A stretch of DNA of 49,838 nucleotides from SAR116 cluster bacterium MED-G04. Its GTDB lineage: Bacteria; Pseudomonadota; Alphaproteobacteria; Puniceispirillales; UBA1172. The number at the start of each line of letters is the position of its first letter. The stretch's first letter is position 1. The notes below the pieces were generated by a model. That model made no database searches, was not told the origin of the DNA, and saw nothing but the letters and a program-made list of their open reading frames with translations. Both the position numbers and the translations under genes were made by a program. The stretch spans positions 1 through 49,838 of the forward strand of contig NTKX01000004.1 in the NCBI GenBank assembly GCA_002457135.1. The letters run 5' to 3'. Shown here piece after piece: positions 31,388-39,592 of the stretch.

Positions 31388-32407
31388 TCAGCCGCCGAGG
31401 AATAACCGCCCTACATCAGGGTTTTTGAGCAATTTGGTGCCTTCATCAGCGATGGCGGTTTCACCTGAAACGAGAACATAGCCAAGATCAGCAAACTCCA
31501 GCCCCTTCTTGGCGTTCTGTTCCACCATGACGATGGTCTTGCCATCCCGGCGCTGAAGATCATCCAGGATTTCAAAAACCATATCGATGAAACGCGGCTC
31601 AAGGCCGATTGACGGCTCATCCACCAGCAGAACCGACGGGTCCATCACCAGGGCGCGTGAGATTTCAAGCAGGCGGCGTTCACCCCCCGACAGAACCCCG
31701 GCGGGCTTGTCACGGCGATCAGCAAGGCGGGTGTATTTGTCAAAAACGCGCTCAGCCGCAATCTTGGCCTCGGCAGGCTTGTTCTTGAGGAAGCCGCCCA
31801 TGAGCAGGTTTTCTTCCACCGTCATGCCAGGGAAAACCGACTTGTCCTGTAAAATATAGGCAATCCCGGCCTCAGACAGTTTCTGTGACGGGGTCAGGTT
31901 GGTGACATCCTTGCCATTAATGCTGATCGAGCCTGAAAAAATGTTGGTGAAACCAAAGATCGAGTGCAGCACCGTCGATTTACCGGCCCCGTTCGGGCCA
32001 ATCAGGCAAAGCGACTGGCCGGAGCCGACCTTGAGCGTGAAATCATGCAGGATTTCCATCTTGCCGTAACCGGCACGCAGGTTATCAATCGTCAGGAACG
32101 CATCATTCTTTGCCAGTTTATCCAGTTCAGGGACCGTCGGGGCGGATGCCGCGATGGATGCCGCCTCCTTGGCGACCTGATCAACGGACATGACGATATC
32201 GACACTGCCCATGCCGTAACCACTGGTGTTCTTTTTCGATGCCCCCTTGGGTGCCGCGGATTTCTTCGTCACAGCTTTCTTGGCCGATGCCTTTTTGGAT
32301 GCCACTTTTTGGGCTACAGCCTTCTTGGCGGAAACTTTTTGGGCACTTGCTTTTTTGGCGGTTGCTTGTTTGGCTACCTTTTTTGCCTTTGGATTTTCCT
32401 CAGCCAT
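31388..32407 (-). CDS. livF: Branched-chain amino acid ABC transporter ATPase LivF with Lys/Ala-rich N-terminal tail
   Basis: ATP-binding subunit of a hydrophobic/branched-chain amino acid importer. The ABC domain occupies about residues 103-339: Walker A GPNGAGKST at 137-145, the LivF-type AYILQDKSVFPGMTVEENL, signature LSGGERRLLEISRALV, and Walker B VLLVDEPSIGL. Before it are about 100 extra residues, of which the first 60 are built of AKKA/VSAKKA-like repeats resembling histone H1 tails; usual LivF is about 235-250 residues. The start is well supported: GGGAGG lies seven bases before ATG 32407, inside the end of livG, whose stop abuts it. No internal start removes the tail convincingly. 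Confidence 0.93.
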   Translation of the reverse strand: MAEENPKAKKVAKQATAKKASAQKVSAKKAVAQKVASKKASAKKAVTKKSAAPKGASKKNTSGYGMGSVDIVMSVDQVAKEAASIAASAPTVPELDKLAKNDAFLTIDNLRAGYGKMEILHDFTLKVGSGQSLCLIGPNGAGKSTVLHSIFGFTNIFSGSISINGKDVTNLTPSQKLSEAGIAYILQDKSVFPGMTVEENLLMGGFLKNKPAEAKIAAERVFDKYTRLADRRDKPAGVLSGGERRLLEISRALVMDPSVLLVDEPSIGLEPRFIDMVFEILDDLQRRDGKTIVMVEQNAKKGLEFADLGYVLVSGETAIADEGTKLLKNPDVGRLFLGG

Positions 32408-33154
32408 CTAGTGGCCTCCCAGGTAAGCATCAATAACACGCTGATCGTTCTGCAATTCTTCCGGCTTGCCGTTAGCCAGCATGTGGCCGTTGGAAAGACA
32501 GTAGATATGCTCGGCAAGGTTCATTATCACCCGCATGTTATGCTCGATAACACAGAGTGTGATGCCGAGTTCCTCATTGGCGCGGCGCAAGCGGTCAATC
32601 AGGCCATTGATTAGCGTTGGATTAATGCCTGCCGTTGGCTCATCCAGAAGCAGTGTTTTAGGCTCATTCATTAGCGCCATGGCAAATTCCAGCAGCTTTT
32701 GCTGACCAAAGGACAGATCGCCTGAGATAAGGTTGCGCTTGGAATAAAGCCCAGCAAACTCGAGAAGATGCTCGGCGCGTTCGCGAATCTCGCCCTTACG
32801 GCTGACAAACATCGATGATTTTGATTCCGCCCGGTGCGAGACCGAGATCTGCATGTTGTCGACGCAGTTCATTTTACTGTAAATACGGGTCTGCTGGAAG
32901 GTTCGCAACATGCCGAGGCGGGCGATGTCACCGACGAGCAGATGCGAGATTTCCTTACCTTCGAACTTTATCGAACCCTTGTCGATCGGGTGATAGCCCA
33001 CGATCGAGTTGAACAAGGTGGTCTTGCCACATCCGTTTGGGCCGATGATGCCCGTAATCGAGCCTCGCTTGACCTGAAGCGAGATATCAACATTGGCCTT
33101 CACGCCACCATAGGATTTGGAAACGTCGTCCACCTGGATAATTGCCTCACTCAT
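32408..33154 (-). CDS. livG: Branched-chain amino acid ABC transporter ATPase LivG
   Basis: Second ATP-binding subunit of the importer, 248 residues, of ordinary LivG length. Visible motifs are Walker A GPNGCGKTT, the LivG-type MLRTFQQTRIYSKMNCVDN, the signature LSFGQQKLLEFAMALMNEP with the unusual SFGQQ form common in this subfamily, Walker B TLLLDEPTAGINP, and the switch histidine in CVIEHNMRVI. It overlaps livM by 4 bp and directly abuts livF. Confidence 0.95.
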   Translation of the reverse strand: MSEAIIQVDDVSKSYGGVKANVDISLQVKRGSITGIIGPNGCGKTTLFNSIVGYHPIDKGSIKFEGKEISHLLVGDIARLGMLRTFQQTRIYSKMNCVDNMQISVSHRAESKSSMFVSRKGEIRERAEHLLEFAGLYSKRNLISGDLSFGQQKLLEFAMALMNEPKTLLLDEPTAGINPTLINGLIDRLRRANEELGITLCVIEHNMRVIMNLAEHIYCLSNGHMLANGKPEELQNDQRVIDAYLGGH

Positions 33155-34215
33155 CGCGCCACCTCCTTTTCATCGTCATCGGCAATGTTCGATGTATCGA
33201 CGACGATGCCGAACAGCTCGGGATATTTGGTCTTCAGCCAGCCCATGATCCCCTGCTGGAAATACACAATATTGATGATTAGGATCAACCCGAGCGCTAC
33301 CCACTGAAGGTTCAACAGATAAGTCCATGTGGCTTCCTTGACGACGTGGAATATGATCGCTCCCAGCACTGGACCCCAAAGGGTGCCCTTGCCGCCGAGA
33401 AGGGCCATGGCGACCATAAAGATTCCGAAAGTTGGGATCGGATAGGCTACTTCCTTGTCGATGAAGCCAGCCATATTACCGGCGACCGCACCTATACAGC
33501 CCATGAAGAAGGCGGCAATGGCCCAGCCGATACGCTTATAGGCGAGCGTCGGAATGCCCATCGCCTCGGCCTTGTCCTCGTCGTCGCGGATGGCGTTGGC
33601 CGCCAGGCCGAACTGGGTCGAGTAGAGCCATCGCAGCAGGAAGTGCGACACGATCGTGAAGGCAAAACACAGAATATAGAAGAAGGTCGACCGGAACTCG
33701 ATATCACCTGGGAACAGCGGCATCGAGATGCCAGAAGCCCCACCGACATAGTCAATGGTTATGGTAACTTCTGCGACGGCAATAGCGAGGCCGAGTGATC
33801 CTATCGCGAAGTAAGGTCCGCGCAGTCCGAACATGAACGAACTGAAGACCAGTGACAGCGCCAGTCCGACGATGCCTGCCGCCAAAATACCAAGGCCGAG
33901 CCCCCAGAAATATTCGGCTGCCGTAAACTCAGGTTTGATCGAACCCATCGCTGAGGTATACTCGCCAACGCCGCCGTCATAGAAAAAGGAGATCTGCACG
34001 ATCGCCGAGACATACATCCCAACTCCAAAGAAGGTAATATTGCCAAGGGAGTTGTATCCCATCTGGCCACCGAGCGTGTCCCAGGTCGAGGCCATCAGCA
34101 CCATCATCCACAGATAGGCGATGGACAGCGTATATTGCGGGAATAGCATCGGCCCGAGGATGCCGAACAACGCAAGTCCGCCATAGGTGAACATTGTCTT
34201 TTTATTCATGCTCAT
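33151..34215 (-). CDS. livM: Branched-chain amino acid ABC transporter permease LivM
   Basis: A 354-residue inner-membrane permease with eight to ten hydrophobic helices. The family's early motif is visible as GQMGYNSLGNITFFGVGMY, followed by FGLRGPYFAIGSLGLAIA and the EAA-like cytoplasmic loop AANAIRDDEDKAEAMGIP that contacts the ATPases. The C-terminal GTLWGPVLGAIIF is typical. The extra hydrophilic C-terminus (after about residue 325) is acidic. It overlaps livH and livG by 4 bp each. Confidence 0.94.
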   Translation of the reverse strand: MSMNKKTMFTYGGLALFGILGPMLFPQYTLSIAYLWMMVLMASTWDTLGGQMGYNSLGNITFFGVGMYVSAIVQISFFYDGGVGEYTSAMGSIKPEFTAAEYFWGLGLGILAAGIVGLALSLVFSSFMFGLRGPYFAIGSLGLAIAVAEVTITIDYVGGASGISMPLFPGDIEFRSTFFYILCFAFTIVSHFLLRWLYSTQFGLAANAIRDDEDKAEAMGIPTLAYKRIGWAIAAFFMGCIGAVAGNMAGFIDKEVAYPIPTFGIFMVAMALLGGKGTLWGPVLGAIIFHVVKEATWTYLLNLQWVALGLILIINIVYFQQGIMGWLKTKYPELFGIVVDTSNIADDDEKEVAR

Positions 34216-35117
34216 CGAACCACCTGCCGGTTACGCCGCATCTGGAACTGGCGATAGATGAGCACTAGCAGCAGAATGGTGACAGGCGCCGCTACTTCAT
34301 ACGCGGTGCCAAGGATCGTCCCGGTATATTTCTCAAAAAGGCCAATACCAAAACCGGCCCCAATCACCGCCGGCAGATTGCCGAGGCCGGCAGCTGTCAC
34401 GATGGCGAAAGAGCGCACCGAGTAGGTGATGCCGTAGAAAGGCTGGATCACCCAGATGATCGAGACGAGAACGCCGGCGGCACCGCAAAGCGCTGCGTTG
34501 AATGCGAAGGTGAAGGCATAGACCCGGTCTATATCGATGCCGAGTACACGAGCTGCCCGCGGATCCTGCGCCGTAGCACGGATCGCCTGACCAGCGCGAG
34601 AGCGCTTCATGAAGACCACCACCGCGACCGCGATCAAAGCTGCGAGGACGAGCGTAATGATCTTTGATGAAGGTACTGTGACCATGTTGTCAAAGGCGTC
34701 ATAGACCGGCATTTCCATGTCAATCGTCTGCACCTCGGGCCCGAAGATCAGGTTGATCACCTGCTGCAGAAGCAGCGAGAGGCCGAAGGTTGCAAGAAGC
34801 GAGACGAACATGTCCTGATCTAAAATTCGGCGGATCATCACAATATAAATGATCCACCCAAAGATGAACATCAGTGGCATGACAATCAGCAGGATCAGTA
34901 CTAGCGGCACTTGCAATTGATGCAAGGCAAAGGCAAGGTATCCGCCCATTATAACGAAGTCGCCCTGTGCCAGGTTCTTGATGTTCATAACGCCCCATAC
35001 AAGGGCCAGACCGTAGGCGCTGAGCGCAAACACCGCACCAACGAATATTCCGTCCAGAATGATCTGCACATTGATGATGGGCGCCCACACAAACAGCAAC
35101 TGTAAATTATCCCACAT
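34212..35117 (-). CDS. livH: Branched-chain amino acid ABC transporter permease LivH
   Basis: A 301-residue permease that pairs with LivM to form the membrane channel. Typical features are the N-terminal LDGIFVGAVFALSAYGLALV, the GVMNIKNLAQGDFVIMGGYL segment, the loop IRATAQDPRAARVLGIDIDR that docks to the ATPases, and the C-terminal VTAAGLGNLPAVIGAGFGIG. About eight hydrophobic helices are present. It is separated from livK by 98 bp containing a hairpin that may reduce expression relative to the binding protein. Confidence 0.95.
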   Translation of the reverse strand: MWDNLQLLFVWAPIINVQIILDGIFVGAVFALSAYGLALVWGVMNIKNLAQGDFVIMGGYLAFALHQLQVPLVLILLIVMPLMFIFGWIIYIVMIRRILDQDMFVSLLATFGLSLLLQQVINLIFGPEVQTIDMEMPVYDAFDNMVTVPSSKIITLVLAALIAVAVVVFMKRSRAGQAIRATAQDPRAARVLGIDIDRVYAFTFAFNAALCGAAGVLVSIIWVIQPFYGITYSVRSFAIVTAAGLGNLPAVIGAGFGIGLFEKYTGTILGTAYEVAAPVTILLLVLIYRQFQMRRNRQVVR

Positions 35118-35175
35118 ATAATCTTCCTCGATGGAGACGCTGCGTTTTTATCAATTGGGTGAATTGATGAAGGAA

Positions 35176-35200
35176 AAGGGGAAGCGGAACACTTCCCCTT
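35176..35200 (-). terminator. Intercistronic hairpin between livK and livH
   Basis: A perfect 9-bp stem, AAGGGGAAG with CTTCCCCTT around a seven-base loop, followed on the minus strand by T-rich sequence. It lies just past the livK stop and before livH. It is likely a partial terminator or mRNA-stabilising hairpin that makes the binding protein more abundant than the membrane subunits. Confidence 0.7.
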
Positions 35201-35215
35201 AATTTTAAAGGCCGA

Positions 35216-36436
35216 TTAATAAGCCACTTTCCGCGGATACGCCATATCGTCAGCCTTTTCGACCAGGTTGTAGGTACCGCTAGCATCAATCTGACGCATG
35301 AACATCGGCTTCGCAATGTTATTACCCTGCGCTGAGAACTTGATGTCACCATAGAAGGTTTCCATCTCGACTGCCGAAATTGCATCACGTAACTTGTCCT
35401 TATCGAAGCTGTTTGCTGCCTCAAATGCCTTCTTGAAAACATAAACGGCTGCGGACGCCTGGGCGGACTGGTAAGGCACCGAAGTGTAGGATGGATAATC
35501 TTCCTTAAATCCAGCATTCCACTCGGCGGCCGAACCGAACATCGGGTCTGACTTAGACAGGGTCTCAACCCACTGTGTTGGGCACAGGAAGCCGTTAGAG
35601 GTTTTTGGAAACTTTTCCTGTACCTTAGCAGCCTCACAGTGTGTCATAGCGATCATCGGAACGTTGACTTTCATCTCGTCGATCTGACGGGCTGCAGTAG
35701 CCGCACCCTTCGAGTGGCCGGAGATGATCAGGGCGTCGGGCTTAAGCGCCTTTACTTTGGTCAGCGTGGTCGACATGTCGGACAGGTCGGCAGGCAGCTG
35801 GTCGTCAATAATGACCTTCATGCCATATTCATTGATCTTGTCCATCACACCGGCACGAACATCCATCGAGAACGGATCGCCCTCGAAGGCTAGGGCGATC
35901 TTCACGCTCTTCGGGTCGGGAGACTTTTCAGCAGCAAAGTCAATTGCTGTGGCGAGATACTGCTCAGATGTAGACAGCACTGCGAAAAGATACTTGTAGC
36001 CTTGTGTGAAGAGCGAGCGCGAAGCGCCCTCAGCCTCAACCATCGGGACACCAAACTTTTCCGACACAGGCGCGATAGCCTTAGTCATGCCCGAGCTGTA
36101 CGGCCCAAGCATATATTCGACGCCGTCCTGCTGAATAAGGCGCTCGGCAAGCTGCGCGCCACGTGCAGGAGTGGATTCATCATCATAATACTTTACGGCG
36201 AGTTTGTAGCTCTTACCACTGACTTTCACGCCACCAGCCTCGTTGATCACCTTAACGGCATAGTCATAGCCGCGCTGGGTGTGAAGACCGTTGGTGGCAT
36301 ATTTGCCGGTCAGCGAGATCGAAGAGCCGAGGGTGATGGTGTCACCATCGACTCGTGCCATTGCTGCACCGGTTACGCCCATGGAAACAACAACCGCAGC
36401 GGATGCAATTGTGGCTTTCAGTGAGAAGTGTTTCAT
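35216..36436 (-). CDS. livK: Branched-chain amino acid ABC transporter substrate-binding protein
   Basis: A 406-residue periplasmic binding protein of the Leu/Ile/Val (peripla_BP_6) type. A signal peptide is clear: MKHF...ATIASAAVVVSMGVTGAAMA, with cleavage likely after AMA at about 27. Family landmarks are LGSSISLTGKYATNG near the mature N-terminus, the YYDDESTPARGAQLAERLI segment and YMLGPYSSGMTKAIAPV. The ligand cannot be fixed from sequence; leucine-type amino acids, amides or small peptides are options. A good ribosome site (GGAGGA) precedes ATG 36436 and a promoter candidate lies at 36462-36490. It is the first gene of the liv operon. Confidence 0.94.
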   Translation of the reverse strand: MKHFSLKATIASAAVVVSMGVTGAAMARVDGDTITLGSSISLTGKYATNGLHTQRGYDYAVKVINEAGGVKVSGKSYKLAVKYYDDESTPARGAQLAERLIQQDGVEYMLGPYSSGMTKAIAPVSEKFGVPMVEAEGASRSLFTQGYKYLFAVLSTSEQYLATAIDFAAEKSPDPKSVKIALAFEGDPFSMDVRAGVMDKINEYGMKVIIDDQLPADLSDMSTTLTKVKALKPDALIISGHSKGAATAARQIDEMKVNVPMIAMTHCEAAKVQEKFPKTSNGFLCPTQWVETLSKSDPMFGSAAEWNAGFKEDYPSYTSVPYQSAQASAAVYVFKKAFEAANSFDKDKLRDAISAVEMETFYGDIKFSAQGNNIAKPMFMRQIDASGTYNLVEKADDMAYPRKVAY

Positions 36437-36461
36437 TTTTTCCTCCAGAATATATTCTTAC

Positions 36462-36490
36462 ACTATAAACACTTTAGCTGTATTTGTGAA
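36462..36490 (-). promoter_or_regulatory. Candidate sigma70-type promoter for livK
   Basis: On the minus strand TTCACA (36490-36485) and TATAGT (36467-36462) are separated by 17 bases. Each hexamer matches five of six consensus positions. It lies 26 bp before the livK ATG, in the 79-bp gap after the gamma-glutamyltransferase gene. Confidence 0.55.
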
Positions 36491-36515
36491 CATGTCCATA
36501 GCAACAGTTCAAAAA

Positions 36516-38096
36516 TCAGTAACCTGAAGCATGACCGTCCTTGCGCGGATCGGAACCCGCCACCAGAACACCATTTGCGGCATCCCTGATGATCGCCTGA
36601 CCACCCCCGATTGGGGATGACGGAAAATCAACCTCATGCCCCAGGCCTGAAAGAATGCCAGCCATTTCAGCACCATGGCTGTCTTCCAGTTGCAGCACCC
36701 CGGCATGGGCAAAGGATCGTGGTGCATCCAGGGCCTGTTGCGGGTTCATCCCAAGGTTGAACATATTGCTCAGCAGCATGGCATGGCCGACAGCCTGATA
36801 CTGGCCGCCCATGACCCCAAACGGACCCACCAGCCTGTCATCCTGGCTCAACATGCCGGGGATAATGGTATGCAGTGGGCGTTTGCCGCCCTCAATGGCA
36901 TTGGGGTGATCGGCTTCAAGCCGGAAAGCCTTGCCACGGGAATGGAACAGAACACCGTATTCAGGGGTTGAAATCCCGGAACCGAAATCATCAAAAATCG
37001 AATTGATCAGCGATACCGCCATGCCGTCTTCATCAACAGCGGCGAGGTACACTGTATGCGGGTGATCAGGGAAATCGGAGGGGGCGTATTCGGTCGCCTT
37101 GTCTCGACTGATCATGGCAACAAAACCGTCAACCTGCTCATCCGCCAGCAACCATTCCACCGGCACCGGGCTGAAGGATGGGTCAGCAAGGTAGGTATCA
37201 CGCAGGTGATAGGCCAGTTTGGCGGCCTCAGCCAGTACATGGATCCGATCACGGTCGGAAAGGGTTTCCAGATCAAACCGTTCCATCATGCGCAGCAGCA
37301 ACAGTGCTGTTACGCCCTGACCGTTCGGCGGGCATTCCCACACTGTATGGCCCCGGTAATCGGCACGGATAGGGTCAACAAAGCTGGCCTCGGTATCGGT
37401 GAAATCCTTTTCCTGATGGAACCCGCCCACGGATTGCAACTTGGCCACCATGTCTTCCATCACCGGCCCCTGATAGAAACCGTCACGGCCATGTTGCTGG
37501 ATAATGCGCATGGTTTCGGCCAATTTGGGATGACAAAAAACCTCACCCGCCTGATAGGCCTTGCCGCTATTCAGGTACTGGGCCGCAGCATCGGGATCAT
37601 CGGTGACATTCTCAACACTCCGCCCCCAGTCGCGGGCCACACGGTCATGCACGGCGATTCCATCGCTGGCGTAATCCACCGCCGGTTGCATCAGCCTGTC
37701 CCAGTCAAGCCGGCCATACCGCTGATGCAATCGCCACCAGCCATCAACGGCACCGGGTACCGTGATCGCATGCGGGCCATAGCGGGGGATTTCAGTCATC
37801 CCCTGATCCGTCAGGGCAGCAGCGGAAATGCCCTGGGGCGCACGCCCCGATGCATTCATCGCCTTGATATCAGCGGACCCGTCAGGGGAGATCAGCGCAA
37901 AGCAATCCCCGCCAATGCCGGTCATATGGGGTTCGGCCATGGTCTGGACCGCCACCGCCGTAATAGCCGCATCCACGGCGCTGCCGCCCTCGGTCAATAC
38001 CTTCAGCCCCGCGGCCGTGGCCATGGGATGGGACGTGGTGATCATGGCGTTCCGGGCGCGAACAGCAGAACGGCCGGGATAAGAAAAATTACGCAT
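36516..38096 (-). CDS. Gamma-glutamyltransferase-family protein
   Basis: A 526-residue Ntn-hydrolase of the gamma-glutamyltranspeptidase family, which cleaves or transfers gamma-glutamyl groups of glutathione and related compounds after self-cleavage into two chains. The processing nucleophile is predicted at T348 in PHTVYLAAVDEDGMAVS, aligned with the conserved Thr-x-x-x-S/A-VVD pattern. The large subunit includes GIGGDCFALI and GRAPQGISA; the small one has FDDFGSGISTPEYGVLFHSR. No signal peptide is visible at the N-terminus, unlike periplasmic GGT. It directly precedes the liv operon, which suggests, without proof, that released amino acids are linked to uptake. Confidence 0.9.
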   Translation of the reverse strand: MRNFSYPGRSAVRARNAMITTSHPMATAAGLKVLTEGGSAVDAAITAVAVQTMAEPHMTGIGGDCFALISPDGSADIKAMNASGRAPQGISAAALTDQGMTEIPRYGPHAITVPGAVDGWWRLHQRYGRLDWDRLMQPAVDYASDGIAVHDRVARDWGRSVENVTDDPDAAAQYLNSGKAYQAGEVFCHPKLAETMRIIQQHGRDGFYQGPVMEDMVAKLQSVGGFHQEKDFTDTEASFVDPIRADYRGHTVWECPPNGQGVTALLLLRMMERFDLETLSDRDRIHVLAEAAKLAYHLRDTYLADPSFSPVPVEWLLADEQVDGFVAMISRDKATEYAPSDFPDHPHTVYLAAVDEDGMAVSLINSIFDDFGSGISTPEYGVLFHSRGKAFRLEADHPNAIEGGKRPLHTIIPGMLSQDDRLVGPFGVMGGQYQAVGHAMLLSNMFNLGMNPQQALDAPRSFAHAGVLQLEDSHGAEMAGILSGLGHEVDFPSSPIGGGQAIIRDAANGVLVAGSDPRKDGHASGY

Positions 38097-38144
38097 CGTT
38101 TCTGTTTCCCTTGGTTAAATGACGCTGAAAATGGCAAAACAAAC

Positions 38145-38229
<85 letters not shown>

Positions 38230-38270
38230 GATCAGGCCGTTATAGCAGGGAAGACCGATCAGGCAAATGA

Positions 38271-38648
38271 TTAAGCCGACGGATCAGGGGTGAAGGGCGG
38301 GATCGTCTCAGGGAAGACATGCTGGCCATTATCCCCCAGGGGTATGGCCACCGCCCACAGCACCTGATCCATCCCCAGCGAGGCGTAAAGATGGGGGAAC
38401 ATTACGCCTCCCCTCGCCTCCTCCCATGTGAGCGCGACTTTATCGGTTGCCACCGCCACCAGCATCAGCCCCTCAACACCATTGAAATGGAGCCAGGCGG
38501 TTTCGGCCACCTGATCGGATGTTGAGAAATGGATATACCCGTCCTCAAGATCAATGCCGGAGCCGTGAAATGCCCCTTCTTTCTCAGCCTCACGCCAGAT
38601 GGTTTCAGGGCAGATTTTAAAGACAAGTGCAGGCGGGTGAATAGTCAT
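38271..38648 (-). CDS. DUF952-family protein
   Basis: A 125-residue cytoplasmic protein of the DUF952 family, function unknown. Characteristic elements are KICPETIWREAEKEGAFHGS, the DGYIHFSTSDQVAETAW segment, and the later FPHLYASLGMDQVLW. Family members are small enzymes-like proteins with a fold related to ADP-ribosyl transferases by some descriptions, which I treat as unproven here. It is divergent from the HbpS-like gene and lies 41 bp past tRNA-Leu's 5' end. Confidence 0.85.
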   Translation of the reverse strand: MTIHPPALVFKICPETIWREAEKEGAFHGSGIDLEDGYIHFSTSDQVAETAWLHFNGVEGLMLVAVATDKVALTWEEARGGVMFPHLYASLGMDQVLWAVAIPLGDNGQHVFPETIPPFTPDPSA

Positions 38649-38724
38649 CGGAATCCTTCTGTTTGGCGTTGCGATACGCTATCATAATGGGTAAACAGGT
38701 GGCAGAATTAATCGGGAGATAAAA

Positions 38725-39150
38725 ATGCCACTTACGCTTGAAAAAGCAAACACTATCATTTCGGCTGCGCTTGAACACGCACGCCAGGAAAACCTCAAAC
38801 CGCTGAGCGTGATCATCCTCGATGACCGCGCTGCCCTGGTGGCGGCACAGTCCGAGGACGGTGTCAGCATCATGCGATCCAAAATTGCCTTTGGCAAGGC
38901 CAACGGGGCCATCCAGCTGGGCATGGGGTCACGCGCCCTGATGGCGCGCGCAGAACAGCAGGCTTATTTTGTTTCCGCCATCAACGGTACCGCTGGTGGT
39001 GATCTTGTTCCCGTACCCGGCGGCGTTCTGATCGAAGACAATGGCAAGGTGGTTGGCGTAATCGGAATTTCCGGTGACGTTTCCGACAACGATGAAGCCG
39101 CTGCTATTGCCGGCATCACCGCTGCGGGTTTCAGCGCGATTACCGGATGA
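38725..39150 (+). CDS. GlcG/HbpS-family heme-binding-like protein
   Basis: A 141-residue DUF336 (GlcG/HbpS) protein. Members include heme-degrading or heme-binding HbpS and the uncharacterised GlcG of glycolate operons. The typical pattern is seen: LEKANTIISAALEHARQENL, LSVIILDDRAALVAAQSEDG, SKIAFGKANGAI, and the C-terminal PGGVLIEDNGKVVGVIGISG followed by SDNDEAAAIAGITAAG. No signal peptide is visible, so it is probably cytoplasmic. A GGGAGA ribosome site precedes ATG 38725. It overlaps the next gene by 4 bp. Confidence 0.88.
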   Translation: MPLTLEKANTIISAALEHARQENLKPLSVIILDDRAALVAAQSEDGVSIMRSKIAFGKANGAIQLGMGSRALMARAEQQAYFVSAINGTAGGDLVPVPGGVLIEDNGKVVGVIGISGDVSDNDEAAAIAGITAAGFSAITG

Positions 39151-39578
39151 ACGGATCGCGGCCACCCATGATGGCAAGCCTGCTCGGCTGGGGCGGGGTT
39201 ATCCCCTTTGCCGCGGCCGCGCTGGCCTGGCTTTATGGTGAGCCGATCCACCGGATTTATGCGCTCCAGCTCGGCACCATCTATGCCGGGACGATCATCG
39301 TTTTTCTGGGGGCCGTGCATTGGGGGCTTGCCATCAGTAACGAGGGCAAGCGTAACGCCTGGCTGGTCTGGTCAATCCTGCCGTCACTGGCGGTAACGCT
39401 GGTGCTTTTCCTGCCAGCCCCGGTGAGGCCGCTCCCCATGCTGGCCGGATTGCTGATCTGCTGGGGGGTTGACCGGTTTGCCCTCGCTCTGGGGCTGATC
39501 CCGGGCTGGTACATGCGGCTGCGCCACGGGCTGACGATTGCGGCCGGCCTTTCCATGGCGACACTGGCCTTTACCTGA
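39147..39578 (+). CDS. DUF3429-family small membrane protein
   Basis: A 143-residue membrane protein of the DUF3429 family, function unknown. About five hydrophobic helices are visible, with the family-typical stretch YAGTIIVFLGAVHWGLAISN in the second helix, followed by a tryptophan-rich VWSILPSLAVTLVLF. ATGA overlap with the HbpS-like gene suggests co-expression. It converges on an EamA gene 14 bp away. Confidence 0.82.
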   Translation: MNGSRPPMMASLLGWGGVIPFAAAALAWLYGEPIHRIYALQLGTIYAGTIIVFLGAVHWGLAISNEGKRNAWLVWSILPSLAVTLVLFLPAPVRPLPMLAGLLICWGVDRFALALGLIPGWYMRLRHGLTIAAGLSMATLAFT

Positions 39579-39592
39579 ATAAACAGGCTGAC

